From: a virus
Virus record (IMG/VR): IMGVR_UViG_3300042991_001152
Location: 1 to 32,625 of that record
Length of the DNA stretch: 32,625 nucleotides
Direction: 5' to 3' (one strand)
The notes beneath the pieces are model-generated. The model did not search any database and had not been told where the DNA came from. It saw only the letters and a list, made by a program, of their open reading frames with translations. The position numbers and the translations under genes are program-made. Below, one piece after another: positions 5,457 through 12,809 of the stretch (within the stretch, counting starts at the first letter, position 1; each line of letters opens with the position of its first letter).

Positions 5457-5690
5457 CTAGGTGTGCGCCTGGGTGGCAGCCTCCCACGCGCACCCGCGCC
5501 CGTGCACCTGCTCCGCCCACCGGCGCCGGGTGAGGTCCGCCCACCGGGGCTGCATCTCCGCGCCGCGCCAGCGCAGCCCGCAGCGCTCCGCGGCGAGCAG
5601 GGACGAGCCGCTCCCCGCGCACGGGTCCCACACCACCGCGCCCACGTGGCGGGGTGGACGCCGACCTGCTGGGCGATTATCGAATGTCAA
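5457..5690 (-). pseudogene. C-terminal relic of an amino (N4/N6) DNA methyltransferase
   Basis: The frame from a TTG at 5690 encodes VVWDPCAGSGSSLLAAERCG followed by LRWRGAEMQPRWADLTRRRW, the SAM-binding motif I and following strand that sit at the C-terminal end of beta-class adenine/N4-cytosine methyltransferases (DPCAGSGS; E-x-x-P-x-W/Y-x-x-x-x-x-x-R). The catalytic DPPY-type motif that should lie about 100-200 residues upstream is absent. The 20 codons before motif I are an out-of-frame piece of a different gene. The product would be inactive, so this is a truncated relic. Confidence 0.65.
5633..5677 (-). pseudogene. Scrap of an XRE-type HTH gene
   Basis: In a frame different from the flanking methyltransferase relic the minus strand reads IAQQVGVHPATWARW, nearly identical to AAAQVGVHWATWARW in the XRE gene at 1689-1976. 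Only about 15 codons survive. They are fused directly to the relic at 5457-5690, marking a recombination joint. The base before it is AT-rich (TTGACATTCGATAATC). Confidence 0.55.
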
Positions 5691-5706
5691 GACGAAAACC
5701 GTCGGT

Positions 5707-6171
5707 TCAGGGCCGCAGGACGGAGAGGACCGCCCGGACGACCGCCCGCGCGAGGAAGGGCGGGACGGAGTTCCCGACTTGGCCCCAGCGCTCCCGCGCC
5801 GTCCCGAGGAGCTCGAAGGCGTCCGGGAACGAGGCCACCCGCTTCAGTTCCGGGGTCGTGAGGTGCCGGTCCTCGTCCGGGTGGAGGAGCCCGCCGCCGA
5901 AGTAGTGGCTCGGGCGGCTCCGCAGCCGCGACACCGTGAAGGCGGCCCGGTCCCACCGGCAACGCTGCTGGTTGAACGCGTAGCCCGGGGTGACGGCGTT
6001 CCCGTCCTTGCCGGGGAGGAGCCGTCGCGCGAGCCGCGCGAGCTCGCCCGTGAAAGGCTCCCCCTCCTGCGGCGGGAGCCCGCGGAAGGCGTCCTCGAGC
6101 GTCAGGACGCACGGCGCCCACGGGGCGAAGGCGTCCTCGATCTCCTGCCGTCCCGGGAGCCGAGTGTTCCA
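5707..6171 (-). pseudogene. C-terminal relic of a C5-cytosine DNA methyltransferase
   Basis: A 154-codon open stretch follows the stop of the upstream gene directly. It encodes the end of a Dcm-type enzyme: CVLTLEDAFRGLPPQEGEP, then QQRCRWDRAAFTVSRLRSRP (motif IX region), SHYFGGGLLHPDEDRHLT, ELKRVASFPDAFELLG and WGQVGNSVPPFLARAV (motif X). The SAM-binding motif I, the catalytic Pro-Cys motif IV and ENV motif VI are all missing, and nothing resembling them lies upstream in any frame. There is no ATG in frame; the first start codon is GTG at 5934, inside motif IX. An ATG at 6172 is in another frame. This is a 5'-truncated, presumably inactive gene. Confidence 0.7.
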
Positions 6172-6366
6172 TCAGGCCGCCCCCTTCAGCCGTGCGACGA
6201 GCGTCGCGATCTCCTCCGGGCTCGCGCCGTCCTCGACGACGACGGCGATCCCGCCAGGCTTCACGTCGACGTTGACTGTCTCCAGCCCGAGAGCCTCCCG
6301 CGCGAGGCTCTCGGAGATCACCACGACTGCCCCGTCCCGCACGACGACGTTGACGGTCGTGGTCAC
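6172..6366 (-). CDS. Small Val-rich protein, 64 aa
   Basis: GTG at 6366 overlaps the stop of the upstream frame (GTGA); a second GTG lies two codons earlier (6372). The protein has beta-rich patterning (VTTTVNVVVRDGAVVVISES, VNVDVKPGGIAVVVEDG) and ends in a helix (SPEEIATLVARLKGAA). Alternating hydrophobic residues suggest a small beta-sheet domain. G+C at third positions is high, so it is probably a real gene. No family is recognised. Confidence 0.55.
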   Translation of the reverse strand: MTTTVNVVVRDGAVVVISESLAREALGLETVNVDVKPGGIAVVVEDGASPEEIATLVARLKGAA

Positions 6367-6605
6367 AGCCACGCCTCAGCCGGCACGAGCCACCGCTCCG
6401 ACGGCCGCAAGAACCCCACCGGGGGCTCCGGGCTGGGCGCTGGCGGGCTCGGGGCCGGCTGGACTGTCGTCCCCTCGGTCCCGGTCGCGGTCCCACTGTT
6501 GGGGCTCTGGACCGTCGCGGCGAGCCTCGCGTCCGTGGTCGCGGTTGTGGTCGGGGTCGTGGTCGGGGTCTGCTGCGTGCCGATCTGGAAGATGTTGCCC
6601 TGCTG
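6363..6605 (-). CDS. Thr/Pro-rich protein, C-terminal part (start separated by inversion)
   Basis: From 6605 down to the TGA at 6363 the minus frame encodes 80 residues: QQGNIFQIGTQQTPTTTPTT, a Thr/Ala/Gly stretch, PAPSPPAPSPEPP, then VGFLRPSERWLVPAEAWL. G or C fills most third positions. There is no start codon here: the frame runs upstream to a GTG at 6790, but the added codons have poor third-position G+C and are antisense to a better gene. If the segment 6608-6802 is inverted, this frame joins in phase to MKLASIGITGLA, a short signal-peptide-like start, giving about 92 residues. A secreted or cell-envelope role is inferred. Confidence 0.5.
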   Translation of the reverse strand, partial: QQGNIFQIGTQQTPTTTPTTTATTDARLAATVQSPNSGTATGTEGTTVQPAPSPPAPSPEPPVGFLRPSERWLVPAEAWL

Positions 6606-6769
6606 ATTGGGACAAGGTCGTGCGGGGGACGCTGTCGCTCGGCCTCGTGGCCGTGTCGAGCTACCTCGCGATCGTGGGCCAGGAGGTGCCGGAGTGGCTC
6701 CTCGGGCTGACGGGGCTGGCGGTGGGGCAGTACCTGCCGCGGCCGGGAGAGATCGGAGGTGGGAGATGA
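6605..6769 (+). CDS. Holin-like membrane protein segment on the opposite strand (start missing)
   Basis: The plus strand reads DWDKVVRGTLSLGLVAVSSY, LAIVGQEVPEWLLGLTGLAV, GQYLPRPGEIGGGR and a stop. Two hydrophobic segments (about LSLGLVAVSSYLAIVG and WLLGLTGLAVGQYL) separated by a short polar turn resemble small two-span phage membrane proteins such as holins. Almost every codon ends in G or C, unlike the antisense frame. There is no ATG; GTG at 6620 is the first start codon and lacks a good SD. Its TGA overlaps an ATG (ATGA) that has GGAGGT upstream, exactly the junction style of the minus-strand genes. It therefore looks like a flipped piece of the operon. Confidence 0.5.
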   Translation, partial: DWDKVVRGTLSLGLVAVSSYLAIVGQEVPEWLLGLTGLAVGQYLPRPGEIGGGR

Positions 6770-6802
6770 AGCTCGCATCGATCGGGATCACGGGCCTCGC
6801 GA
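6608..6802. other. Putative 195-bp inverted segment
   Basis: Within this interval the plus strand has coding character, while both flanks are coded on the minus strand. Turning it around rejoins two interrupted genes in frame, restores an ATGA overlap between them, and gives each a normal start and stop. No long inverted repeats flank it, so site-specific inversion is not obvious; TCGCGA lies at the right end. Confidence 0.5.
6766..6801 (+). pseudogene. Flipped 5' end of a signal-peptide-like gene
   Basis: GGAGGTGGGAG precedes ATG at 6766, which encodes MKLASIGITGLA before coding character is lost at about 6802. In the present orientation the frame runs on into the antisense of another gene. 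Re-inverting 6608-6802 places these 12 codons in phase with the Thr/Pro-rich frame ending at 6363. Confidence 0.45.
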
Positions 6803-7054
6803 CTTCCGCGGCGCCTGGTAGGCGCCCTCGTCGGCCACGGCCTTCGCCCCCATCTGGACGAGCGCCGTCCTGTGGGCTGGAGTCAGCCTCCCCCCGAGCC
6901 ACCGGACGCGAAACCATCCCGGCATCTCGCGATGGGCCGCCTGACTGAGCATCTGCGGACAGCCCACGGGGAGGGTGGGGACGACGACCGGCCACCCCTC
7001 GAACTCGGTCGGGTAAGAGATAGCGAGCGGCACGTCCCAGACCTCGTCAGCCAC
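6788..7054 (-). CDS. Hypothetical protein, possibly truncated by inversion
   Basis: GTG at 7054 follows GGAGGAGGGCGACCC and encodes 88 residues: VADEVWDVPLAISYPTEFEG, WPVVVPTLPVGCPQMLSQAA, then a region with MPGWFRVRWLGGRLTP. The last four codons (after APRK) come from the adjacent segment that appears inverted. In the re-inverted arrangement APRK would continue in phase into WDKVVRGTLSLGL, giving a 137-residue protein with two C-terminal membrane spans. No family is recognised for the soluble part. Confidence 0.55.
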   Translation of the reverse strand: MADEVWDVPLAISYPTEFEGWPVVVPTLPVGCPQMLSQAAHREMPGWFRVRWLGGRLTPAHRTALVQMGAKAVADEGAYQAPRKSRGP

Positions 7055-7265
7055 GGGTCGCCCTCCTCCTGGCCCGCTCCCGCGCGACGGGCGGGCACGA
7101 GTCGTCCACCCGCCGCGCGGCCCCGCACCGGAAGCACCGGCACTCGACGCCGGCCACCGTGTCCACCATGTAGAACTGCGCCGTGAACTCCCGGACGCCG
7201 GGGACCCCGGAGCACACGACACACGCCCGCGAGCAGGCGCAAAGCTCCAGGTCCCCGCCGCTCAC
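7047..7265 (-). CDS. Cysteine-rich, putative zinc-binding protein
   Basis: A 72-residue protein whose GTG at 7265 overlaps the stop of the upstream gene (GTGA). Cys residues occur as C-x-C-x3-C-x2-C (residues 9-18, CACSRACVVC) and later as CRCFRC followed by a distant Cys. Two such clusters suggest a small zinc-ribbon fold. It sits between distal tail genes and the putative membrane cassette. The function is unknown. Confidence 0.55.
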   Translation of the reverse strand: MSGGDLELCACSRACVVCSGVPGVREFTAQFYMVDTVAGVECRCFRCGAARRVDDSCPPVARERARRRATRG

Positions 7266-7588
7266 GAGAGATCGTGCTCCGACCCGTCCGCCATGACCGC
7301 CACGACGCGGAGCGACGTCCACGGCGCGCACGGGAATCCCTCCCTGTCAAGGAGCGACACCGTCTGCGCCTCCAGGTCCACCGCCCCGCCCGCCATCGAG
7401 GCGCGCTTGCGGACGTCGCCGGCCACGACCTCCCCCTTCGCGTTCGTCGTGTCCACCGTCACCGTCGTCACGAGGACGGGGTGGCTCGACAGTCGCCGGC
7501 CGACGGTCTTTCCCTCGACCTCCCCGACGCCGTGGACCTCGACGCGGAGGGGGAGTCCCCCGAGGTGCGCGTAGCTGTAAGGTCCCAT
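7262..7588 (-). CDS. Small distal tail-module protein, 108 aa
   Basis: A 108-residue protein starting MGPYSYAHLGGLPLRVEVHG. It is beta-rich, with HPVLVTTVTVDTTNAKGEVV and LDREGFPCAPWTSLRVVAVM. ATG at 7588 is preceded by GGAGGAGTC. Its place directly after two small structural-type genes suggests a virion or virion-assembly role, but no family is recognised. Confidence 0.6.
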   Translation of the reverse strand: MGPYSYAHLGGLPLRVEVHGVGEVEGKTVGRRLSSHPVLVTTVTVDTTNAKGEVVAGDVRKRASMAGGAVDLEAQTVSLLDREGFPCAPWTSLRVVAVMADGSEHDLS

Positions 7589-7597
7589 GACTCCTCC

Positions 7598-8092
7598 TTA
7601 CGACAGGGTGACGGTCAGCGTCAGGACCCAGGTCTCGCCCGAGGCCTTCGTCCCTTTGGCCTCGACCTTCCTGTTGAGGTTCTTGTTGGCCGTCGCGCCG
7701 TTGCGGACGGAGAACTCGTTCCACGCCTGGTTGGCGTCGGAGCTGCCGTAGGTGGACTTGAACGTCACGACCGATCCGGCCACCTGCGGATAGGTGGAGT
7801 CCATGGCCTTCCAGACGGCCGTCCCGAGGAGGTCCGTGTCCGTCGCCTGGGCGGACGTAGCGGACGTTCCGACGCCGAGCTGCGCGTTGGCGTTGCTGTA
7901 GGTGGTCGCGCTCCCTCCGATCAGGAGCGTGAGCAGTTCGTTTATCCCCTCGTTGAGGAGGAGGTTCCCGTCCACGTGCTCCACGAGGTCCGGCGCGCGG
8001 CCGGCGGCGTGGTCCGCGGAGCGGCGCCACTTCTCGACCGTCCAGCGCGTGCGGTAGCCGACTCTCTCGGCCGCTCTCACCGCGACTCCCAT
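7598..8092 (-). CDS. Phage virion-type protein, 164 aa
   Basis: A 164-residue protein starting MGVAVRAAERVGYRTRWTVE. The core NLLLNEGINELLTLLIGGSA, AQLGVGTSATSAQATDTDL, NQAWNEFSVRNGATANKNLN resembles a widely distributed small phage structural protein that usually lies after the tail tip genes; this is recognition from memory, not a search. ATG at 8092 has GAGGAG eight bases upstream. It probably belongs to the distal tail or fibre. Confidence 0.65.
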   Translation of the reverse strand: MGVAVRAAERVGYRTRWTVEKWRRSADHAAGRAPDLVEHVDGNLLLNEGINELLTLLIGGSATTYSNANAQLGVGTSATSAQATDTDLLGTAVWKAMDSTYPQVAGSVVTFKSTYGSSDANQAWNEFSVRNGATANKNLNRKVEAKGTKASGETWVLTLTVTLS

Positions 8093-8104
8093 TGACGTCT
8101 CCTC

Positions 8105-8755
8105 TCAGGTCGCCCGCTCGTAGTAGCCGAGCACGTCGATCCTCAGGTCGCATGTCCCCGCGCCGCTCGCGTCGATCGCGTACTCCATCACCTGGGCCGA
8201 GTCGAGCTCGACCTCGACGATCTGCGAGATCGTCACGCCCGCGGCCTGCGGGTAAACCCGCCGTTCACGAGCGTCCGTCGTCGTGCCGTTCTTGCGGATC
8301 GACGCGAACACCGTCGCCGCCGGAGTCCCCGTGTCCTTGACCGTCACGAGCAGTCGCGCCGCGACGGCCCTCGCCGACGTGCTCGACGTCAGGTCGAGGT
8401 CGGTGTCGGTGACGGTGCTTTGCGCGCTGAGGTCCAGCACGTTGACGTCCGGCTCGAGCGCCGTGTAGGTCCTGCGGTACAGGACGCGCCACCCGTAAGT
8501 GGGCGTCGCGTCGAGCTTGACCCAGACCTTGACGAAGCCGCCGAGGTCGTCGCCGCCGTTGCCGAGTTCGTTGTTCGTGTCGAGCCACTCGGTCCCGATC
8601 TGGTCTACGCCCCATGACGCGCCCGATGACGGGTCCTTGGTCTCCGAGTAGCGAGTGCGGACCGTGTTGACGCCCTCGATGACGTCGGCGAGGATCTCGT
8701 CCACGTCGTCCGTGAGCGCCGGCTCGGGCTCGTCCGTCGTGCCCCACTTCTGCAT
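8105..8755 (-). CDS. Distal tail / fibre-associated protein, 216 aa
   Basis: A 216-residue protein starting MQKWGTTDEPEPALTDDVDE. A helical N-terminal part is followed by beta-rich sequence (FVKVWVKLDATPTYGWRVLY, then SARAVAARLLVTVKDTGTPA) ending in DLRIDVLGYYERAT. This layout suits a small receptor-side or accessory fibre protein. ATG at 8755 has GGAGG a few bases upstream. It lies directly after the J-like tip gene. Confidence 0.6.
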   Translation of the reverse strand: MQKWGTTDEPEPALTDDVDEILADVIEGVNTVRTRYSETKDPSSGASWGVDQIGTEWLDTNNELGNGGDDLGGFVKVWVKLDATPTYGWRVLYRRTYTALEPDVNVLDLSAQSTVTDTDLDLTSSTSARAVAARLLVTVKDTGTPAATVFASIRKNGTTTDARERRVYPQAAGVTISQIVEVELDSAQVMEYAIDASGAGTCDLRIDVLGYYERAT

Positions 8756-8766
8756 CGGGCCCCTCC

Positions 8767-11700
8767 TCAGACGGCGTACCAGTCCAGTCCGTCACTGACG
8801 ACCCTGAGCGCTTGCCACCGAGTGACGAGGGTCGATGTAGCGGCCCCGTCGATGTTGCCGCCTGCGGTGTCGACAGTGACCGTCGTGCCGGCGCTGTCGA
8901 TCTTCTTCACTGCAACTGTCCTGCCGGCGTTCAAGTTCGCGTCGGGGAGGGTGACGGCCGTGGTCCCGGAGGCCAGCACGAGCGACACGCCCGAGGCGAC
9001 CACGTAGTCCACGGCCGTCGTCACCACCGACTCGGAGACCTGGCCAGCGCCGATGGCGAGCGCGCCCTGGTGCTGCGTCACAGCGGCCTCGGGGACGACT
9101 CCCGTGGGGATCGTCGTCTCCGACCACGGCACCCACAGGCGCACGTAGACGCGCGCGGAGTGGACCTGGTGGAGACCGAGGGGGTCGCGGAGCGTGAGGC
9201 GCACCTGGACGTAGCGCCCGACGACGCGCGTCCCGTCCACGTAGGGGAGCCAGTCACCCGTGAGCGGAGAGGACGTCCCCACGCGGTACTCCCAGCTCGT
9301 CCGCCTGAGCGGACGGTCGAGCTTACCGTCGCCCCTGAGGACGCGGCTCGTCCACAGAGGCCCGAACGGCGTGCCGTCGTGGAAGGCGACCGCGCTCCCC
9401 GGCCAACGGCAGAGCGTCCCTGGCCGAGGCCAGGCCGTGGCGCTCTTCCGGCGCGCCTCGTCGTAGCACTCGAGGACCCCCTCGAGCGTCGAGCCGAGGT
9501 CCACCTCGTCGCTGGTGACGAGGCCGCTCGGCAGGTAGTGACACGTGCCGGGGACTCCCACGAGGAGGCCGGCCGCTCCCGTGCCCCAGCCGTTGGCGCC
9601 CGTGGCGTCCTGGCCGGCGGGGAACTCCCGGAGCCTGACGCCGTCCGTCGCGTCGTACTCGTGGGCGTCCGTCGTCGCCGCGGCCGGGAAGTTCGTCCTG
9701 GTGGCGCCTACGACCGAGGCCACGAGCGTCGCCGTGTGGTTCGGGAGGTCGAATGCTGGGACGGTCCGGCTGACCGAGGCTCCCGCCTTGCGACCGTGGA
9801 GGCCGACGGAGCGGACGACGAGCGTCGTGTCCGCGCCCCCGGATCCGCGGCCCGGGAGCATCGGCACGGCGACCGAGGGCGTGCGCTGCCCGTCGTCCCG
9901 CGTGACGCCCTCGCGCGTGAGGTCGAGTTCCGCGACGAGTTGCCCCACGAACTCGTCTGCGCCCCGCACGACCTCTAGCTTGACCGGCGGGTCGGACGAG
10001 GGCGGCGCGTCCACCATGACCCGCGCCGAGACGGAGGAGTCGACCACGGCGACGGCAGCGTTGGCCGGCGTCGCCGGCGTCGTGGTGCGCCGGGTGACGG
10101 TCGTGCTCGCCGTGCCGGCGCTGTCCTCCCAGTCCTCCTCGGTCCCGCCGTGGGAGACGGCCAGCACGCGAACCGTGTACGCCCCCTCGTGGACGTCGCG
10201 GACGAGGTAGGCCCGGTCGTCGGGGTCGCACTCCGCGAGGAGCCTCCCCTTCGGGGCGCCGCTGCCGTCGGAGAGGTAGACGCGCCAGAACCGGAGCGCC
10301 GGGTCCCCCGTGGCCTCCCACCACACGCCGAGGTGAGTCGAGCCCTGGACCTCGGAGAGGCGGACGTTCGTGGCGCCGCGGGGCACCTGGCGCGCTTTCT
10401 TGAGGGCTTCCGAGCGGGTCAGCCAGTCCGACCGCGCGGGCAGCGTGTCGGACGTGTCGGCGTAGGCGTCCGCGTCGTACTCCAGCAGCGTCAACCGGCC
10501 GTGCCCGTGCTGGCCGTAGCTCGCCCGGACGACCTGCCAGAGCGTGCCAGCCCACGTCGGGTAGTCCGCGGAGAGGGCCACGACGTCCGTCGGCAGGAGG
10601 TCCAGGTCCCCGGGGCCGACTCCCACTTCGCACGTCCTCGTCCTGAGGCGAGAGCGCTGGAGGACGTGGCGGCCCTCGCGGACGGCCTGAGTCCCTCGCG
10701 TCACCCCGGCCAGGTAGACCTCCTGTCGGACGAGCGGGTCCCCGTCGCTCCAGTCGGGGTCCACGAGCTCCTCGGTGAGGCGCTTCTCGTGGTCCTCGTC
10801 CCGGTCCTGGTAGCCGACGCGGACGTGGGTGAGGCGCTGGTCCTGGGGGACCTCGCGCTCGACGATGTCGGCCGTGCCGTCCTCGAGCGCGAGCACGGGG
10901 CGGGTGCTCGCCGAGGGGGACTGGCGCGCGTCGAAGGTCCGGTCCGTCGAGGCTGCCACGTCCTGGAGGAGGTAGAGCTTGCCGCCGGCCTCGACGAGGA
11001 GCGCGCGGAACGAGACGAGCATCTGTCGGATGTGCTCGTCGGCGGGCTGGCGCGTGTCCACCGCGTAGTCGAGCTGCCAGTGCGCCTCGGCGTGCTCGCC
11101 CGTCGCCGCCGCCAGCGCGTCGCATCGGTCGCGGACCGTGCGCCACGAGCCGCCCGAGCCGTCGTCGAGGTCGCTCTGCGCGATCCAGTTCCCGAGCCCG
11201 TCGTCCTCGTCGAGGAGCACCGCCTCGAGGAGTTTGCTCGGGTTGCGCGTCCACGCCGCGGAGGAGTCCCCCTGGTTCTGGACCTTCCACCCGCGGATCG
11301 TCGCCGTGATCTTCGGGAGCCCGCCGGAGAGCTGCTCCTGGGCGAGGAGGCGTAGCGCCACGAGAGCGACGCCGGCGTAGGTCCGCGTGTCGCTCTCGAC
11401 CTCCTCGACGCGGAGCACCGTCGGGGACTGGCGGTCCTCCTCGTCGTCGCCCTGGTAGGACCGGACCCGGATCGTCCGGACCTTCTTCGTCGTCCACGTG
11501 ATCTTCATGAGGCCGCGGACGACGGAGAGCGACTTCTGCCACGTGCCCCAGTCGTGCTTGCCCCAGGGTGACTTGACCTTCTTGCCGGCGACGGTGATCG
11601 AGTCGAGCCAGAAGTCGTCCTTCTCCGGAGGGTCCACGCGCACCCACGTGCTCGACCCCTCGTCCTGGTAGTAGACGTCCCCCCACCAGAACGCCTTCTC

Positions 11701-12300
11701 GACCTGCCCGTGCTCGACCTCGTAGAAGCCGCCGAGCCACGCGAGGACGACGCCCACCTCGTCCACGGGGCGCTTCGTGGTCCAGGTCCACGTGTCTCCC
11801 TCGTCGAGCTTGGTCCCGTCCGTCCAGGGCACGGAGACCTTCCCGAACCCCGAGATCACCGTCTGGGACTGGGTCCCGTACCGCTTCTCGACGGTGACCT
11901 TCTTCCAGTGCTCGACGGGCTGGTCGTTGACGCGGAGGTCTTCGATTGACTCGATGCCGTGGTCTCCGCCCTCGCCGGCATAGAGGAGACAGTTGAGGTA
12001 CGTCTTGTTTCCCCGCTGCTCCGTGAACGCCGACAGGTAGTCGAGAGGTCGCCGTCTCTCCCCGAGGACGTACCACCGGGGCGCACCCTCCCACGCGCCG
12101 GAGACGTCGTCCCACCCGTAGGTCGCGCTCCGGTTGAGGCCGCCGTCGCCGCCCGGGCTCGGCGCGAGAGCCGTCGCCACGGCCGTGAAGGCACCGCTGA
12201 TCATCAGCGAGATGCCGATCCCCTGGGCTCCGGGGATGAACGACACGAGCCCCCCCACGACGATCTGGACGGCCCCGACTCCGTATCCGGACACGGCCAT
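8767..12300 (-). CDS. Tail tip / host-specificity protein (lambda gpJ-like)
   Basis: A 1177-residue protein, the largest in the window. The N-terminal ~45 residues are hydrophobic and Gly/Ala-rich, as in gpI/gpJ-type tip proteins. The region from about 60 to 620 matches the general course of a phage tail tip hub: RSATYGWDDVSG, AGEGGDHGIESIEDLRVNDQ, LVALRLLAQEQLSGGLPKIT and the baseplate-like block with VRDRCDALAAATGE. A fibronectin-type-III-like domain follows near 645-740 (RGATNVRLSEVQGSTHLGVW). Beta-rich domains with Asp/Ser/Thr repeats fill the rest, ending in a fibre-tip-like unit (TTAVTLPDANLNAGRTVAVK). The ATG overlaps the stop of the previous gene (TGATG). It probably determines host receptor use. 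Confidence 0.8.
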   Translation of the reverse strand: MAVSGYGVGAVQIVVGGLVSFIPGAQGIGISLMISGAFTAVATALAPSPGGDGGLNRSATYGWDDVSGAWEGAPRWYVLGERRRPLDYLSAFTEQRGNKTYLNCLLYAGEGGDHGIESIEDLRVNDQPVEHWKKVTVEKRYGTQSQTVISGFGKVSVPWTDGTKLDEGDTWTWTTKRPVDEVGVVLAWLGGFYEVEHGQVEKAFWWGDVYYQDEGSSTWVRVDPPEKDDFWLDSITVAGKKVKSPWGKHDWGTWQKSLSVVRGLMKITWTTKKVRTIRVRSYQGDDEEDRQSPTVLRVEEVESDTRTYAGVALVALRLLAQEQLSGGLPKITATIRGWKVQNQGDSSAAWTRNPSKLLEAVLLDEDDGLGNWIAQSDLDDGSGGSWRTVRDRCDALAAATGEHAEAHWQLDYAVDTRQPADEHIRQMLVSFRALLVEAGGKLYLLQDVAASTDRTFDARQSPSASTRPVLALEDGTADIVEREVPQDQRLTHVRVGYQDRDEDHEKRLTEELVDPDWSDGDPLVRQEVYLAGVTRGTQAVREGRHVLQRSRLRTRTCEVGVGPGDLDLLPTDVVALSADYPTWAGTLWQVVRASYGQHGHGRLTLLEYDADAYADTSDTLPARSDWLTRSEALKKARQVPRGATNVRLSEVQGSTHLGVWWEATGDPALRFWRVYLSDGSGAPKGRLLAECDPDDRAYLVRDVHEGAYTVRVLAVSHGGTEEDWEDSAGTASTTVTRRTTTPATPANAAVAVVDSSVSARVMVDAPPSSDPPVKLEVVRGADEFVGQLVAELDLTREGVTRDDGQRTPSVAVPMLPGRGSGGADTTLVVRSVGLHGRKAGASVSRTVPAFDLPNHTATLVASVVGATRTNFPAAATTDAHEYDATDGVRLREFPAGQDATGANGWGTGAAGLLVGVPGTCHYLPSGLVTSDEVDLGSTLEGVLECYDEARRKSATAWPRPGTLCRWPGSAVAFHDGTPFGPLWTSRVLRGDGKLDRPLRRTSWEYRVGTSSPLTGDWLPYVDGTRVVGRYVQVRLTLRDPLGLHQVHSARVYVRLWVPWSETTIPTGVVPEAAVTQHQGALAIGAGQVSESVVTTAVDYVVASGVSLVLASGTTAVTLPDANLNAGRTVAVKKIDSAGTTVTVDTAGGNIDGAATSTLVTRWQALRVVSDGLDWYAV

Positions 12301-12809
12301 CAGGAGAAGGCTCCCTCCGCCGGGATGCCCGGGAAGTCCTCACGCGACATGACGCGCTGGGGGAGGTAGACGCGGGAGAGGATTGCGCCGAGAGGCTCGC
12401 ACGCGAGCTGGACCGTCCGGTCCTTGCGCGCGCGGGCGACCACGCGGAACAGGTCCTTCACGGCCTTCGTCGTCGAGGAGAGAGAGTCACGCTCGACGAG
12501 GTAGCGCCAGAGCTTCCGGTAGCGGAAGTCGGTCGTGAGCAGCCACGTGTCGAGGTCGGCGTCCACGTCCGCGACTTCGACCGTGACACCGGCGCGGTCC
12601 TCGGCGTCCACCGTGACGTCGGAGACCTGGAGCGGGCGCGCCGAGTACGTGTCCCCTCCGCTCGAGGGGAAGACGACGTCCTGCTCGTGGTCCGTCCACC
12701 GGAGCCACGGCGTCGTGACGTTCCCGGTCTCGAGCGCTATCAGGGTGACCGGCTTCGGGTCCACCGACCGGAGTTCCGTCAGCAACCCGCTGTCGGTGCC
12801 GCGCGTCAC
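12300..12809 (-). CDS. Minor tail protein (gpL-like position)
   Basis: A 169-residue protein starting VTRGTDSGLLTELRSVDPKP. The middle, YSARPLQVSDVTVDAEDRAG and VTVEVADVDADLDTWLLTTD, followed by KDLFRVVARARKDRTVQLAC, fits the DUF1833/DUF2163-like minor tail proteins that link the distal tail protein to the tip; that assignment is tentative. GTG at 12809 overlaps the upstream stop (GTGA), and its stop overlaps the start of the J-like gene. Confidence 0.6.
   Translation of the reverse strand: MTRGTDSGLLTELRSVDPKPVTLIALETGNVTTPWLRWTDHEQDVVFPSSGGDTYSARPLQVSDVTVDAEDRAGVTVEVADVDADLDTWLLTTDFRYRKLWRYLVERDSLSSTTKAVKDLFRVVARARKDRTVQLACEPLGAILSRVYLPQRVMSREDFPGIPAEGAFS

Noticed and set aside
5338-5631. 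Minus-strand ORF of 97 codons covering the control region.
   Set aside because: Its first part is a frame shadow of the methyltransferase relic and its last part covers palindromes; no SD or recognisable fold.
5676-5690. TTGACA followed by GATAAT as a promoter.
   Set aside because: The two boxes are only 3 bases apart, far from the usual 16-18 base spacing, and they lie in a recombination joint.
6363-6790. A single 142-residue minus-strand protein from GTG 6790.
   Set aside because: The first 60 codons have poor third-position G+C and Pro/Arg/Ala shadow composition, and the opposite strand there has a good membrane protein frame.
9323-12343. A 1006-codon minus-strand frame overlapping the tail tip gene in another phase.
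   Set aside because: Arg/Gly/Pro-rich composition typical of a frame shadow; the overlapping frame is a recognisable J-like protein.
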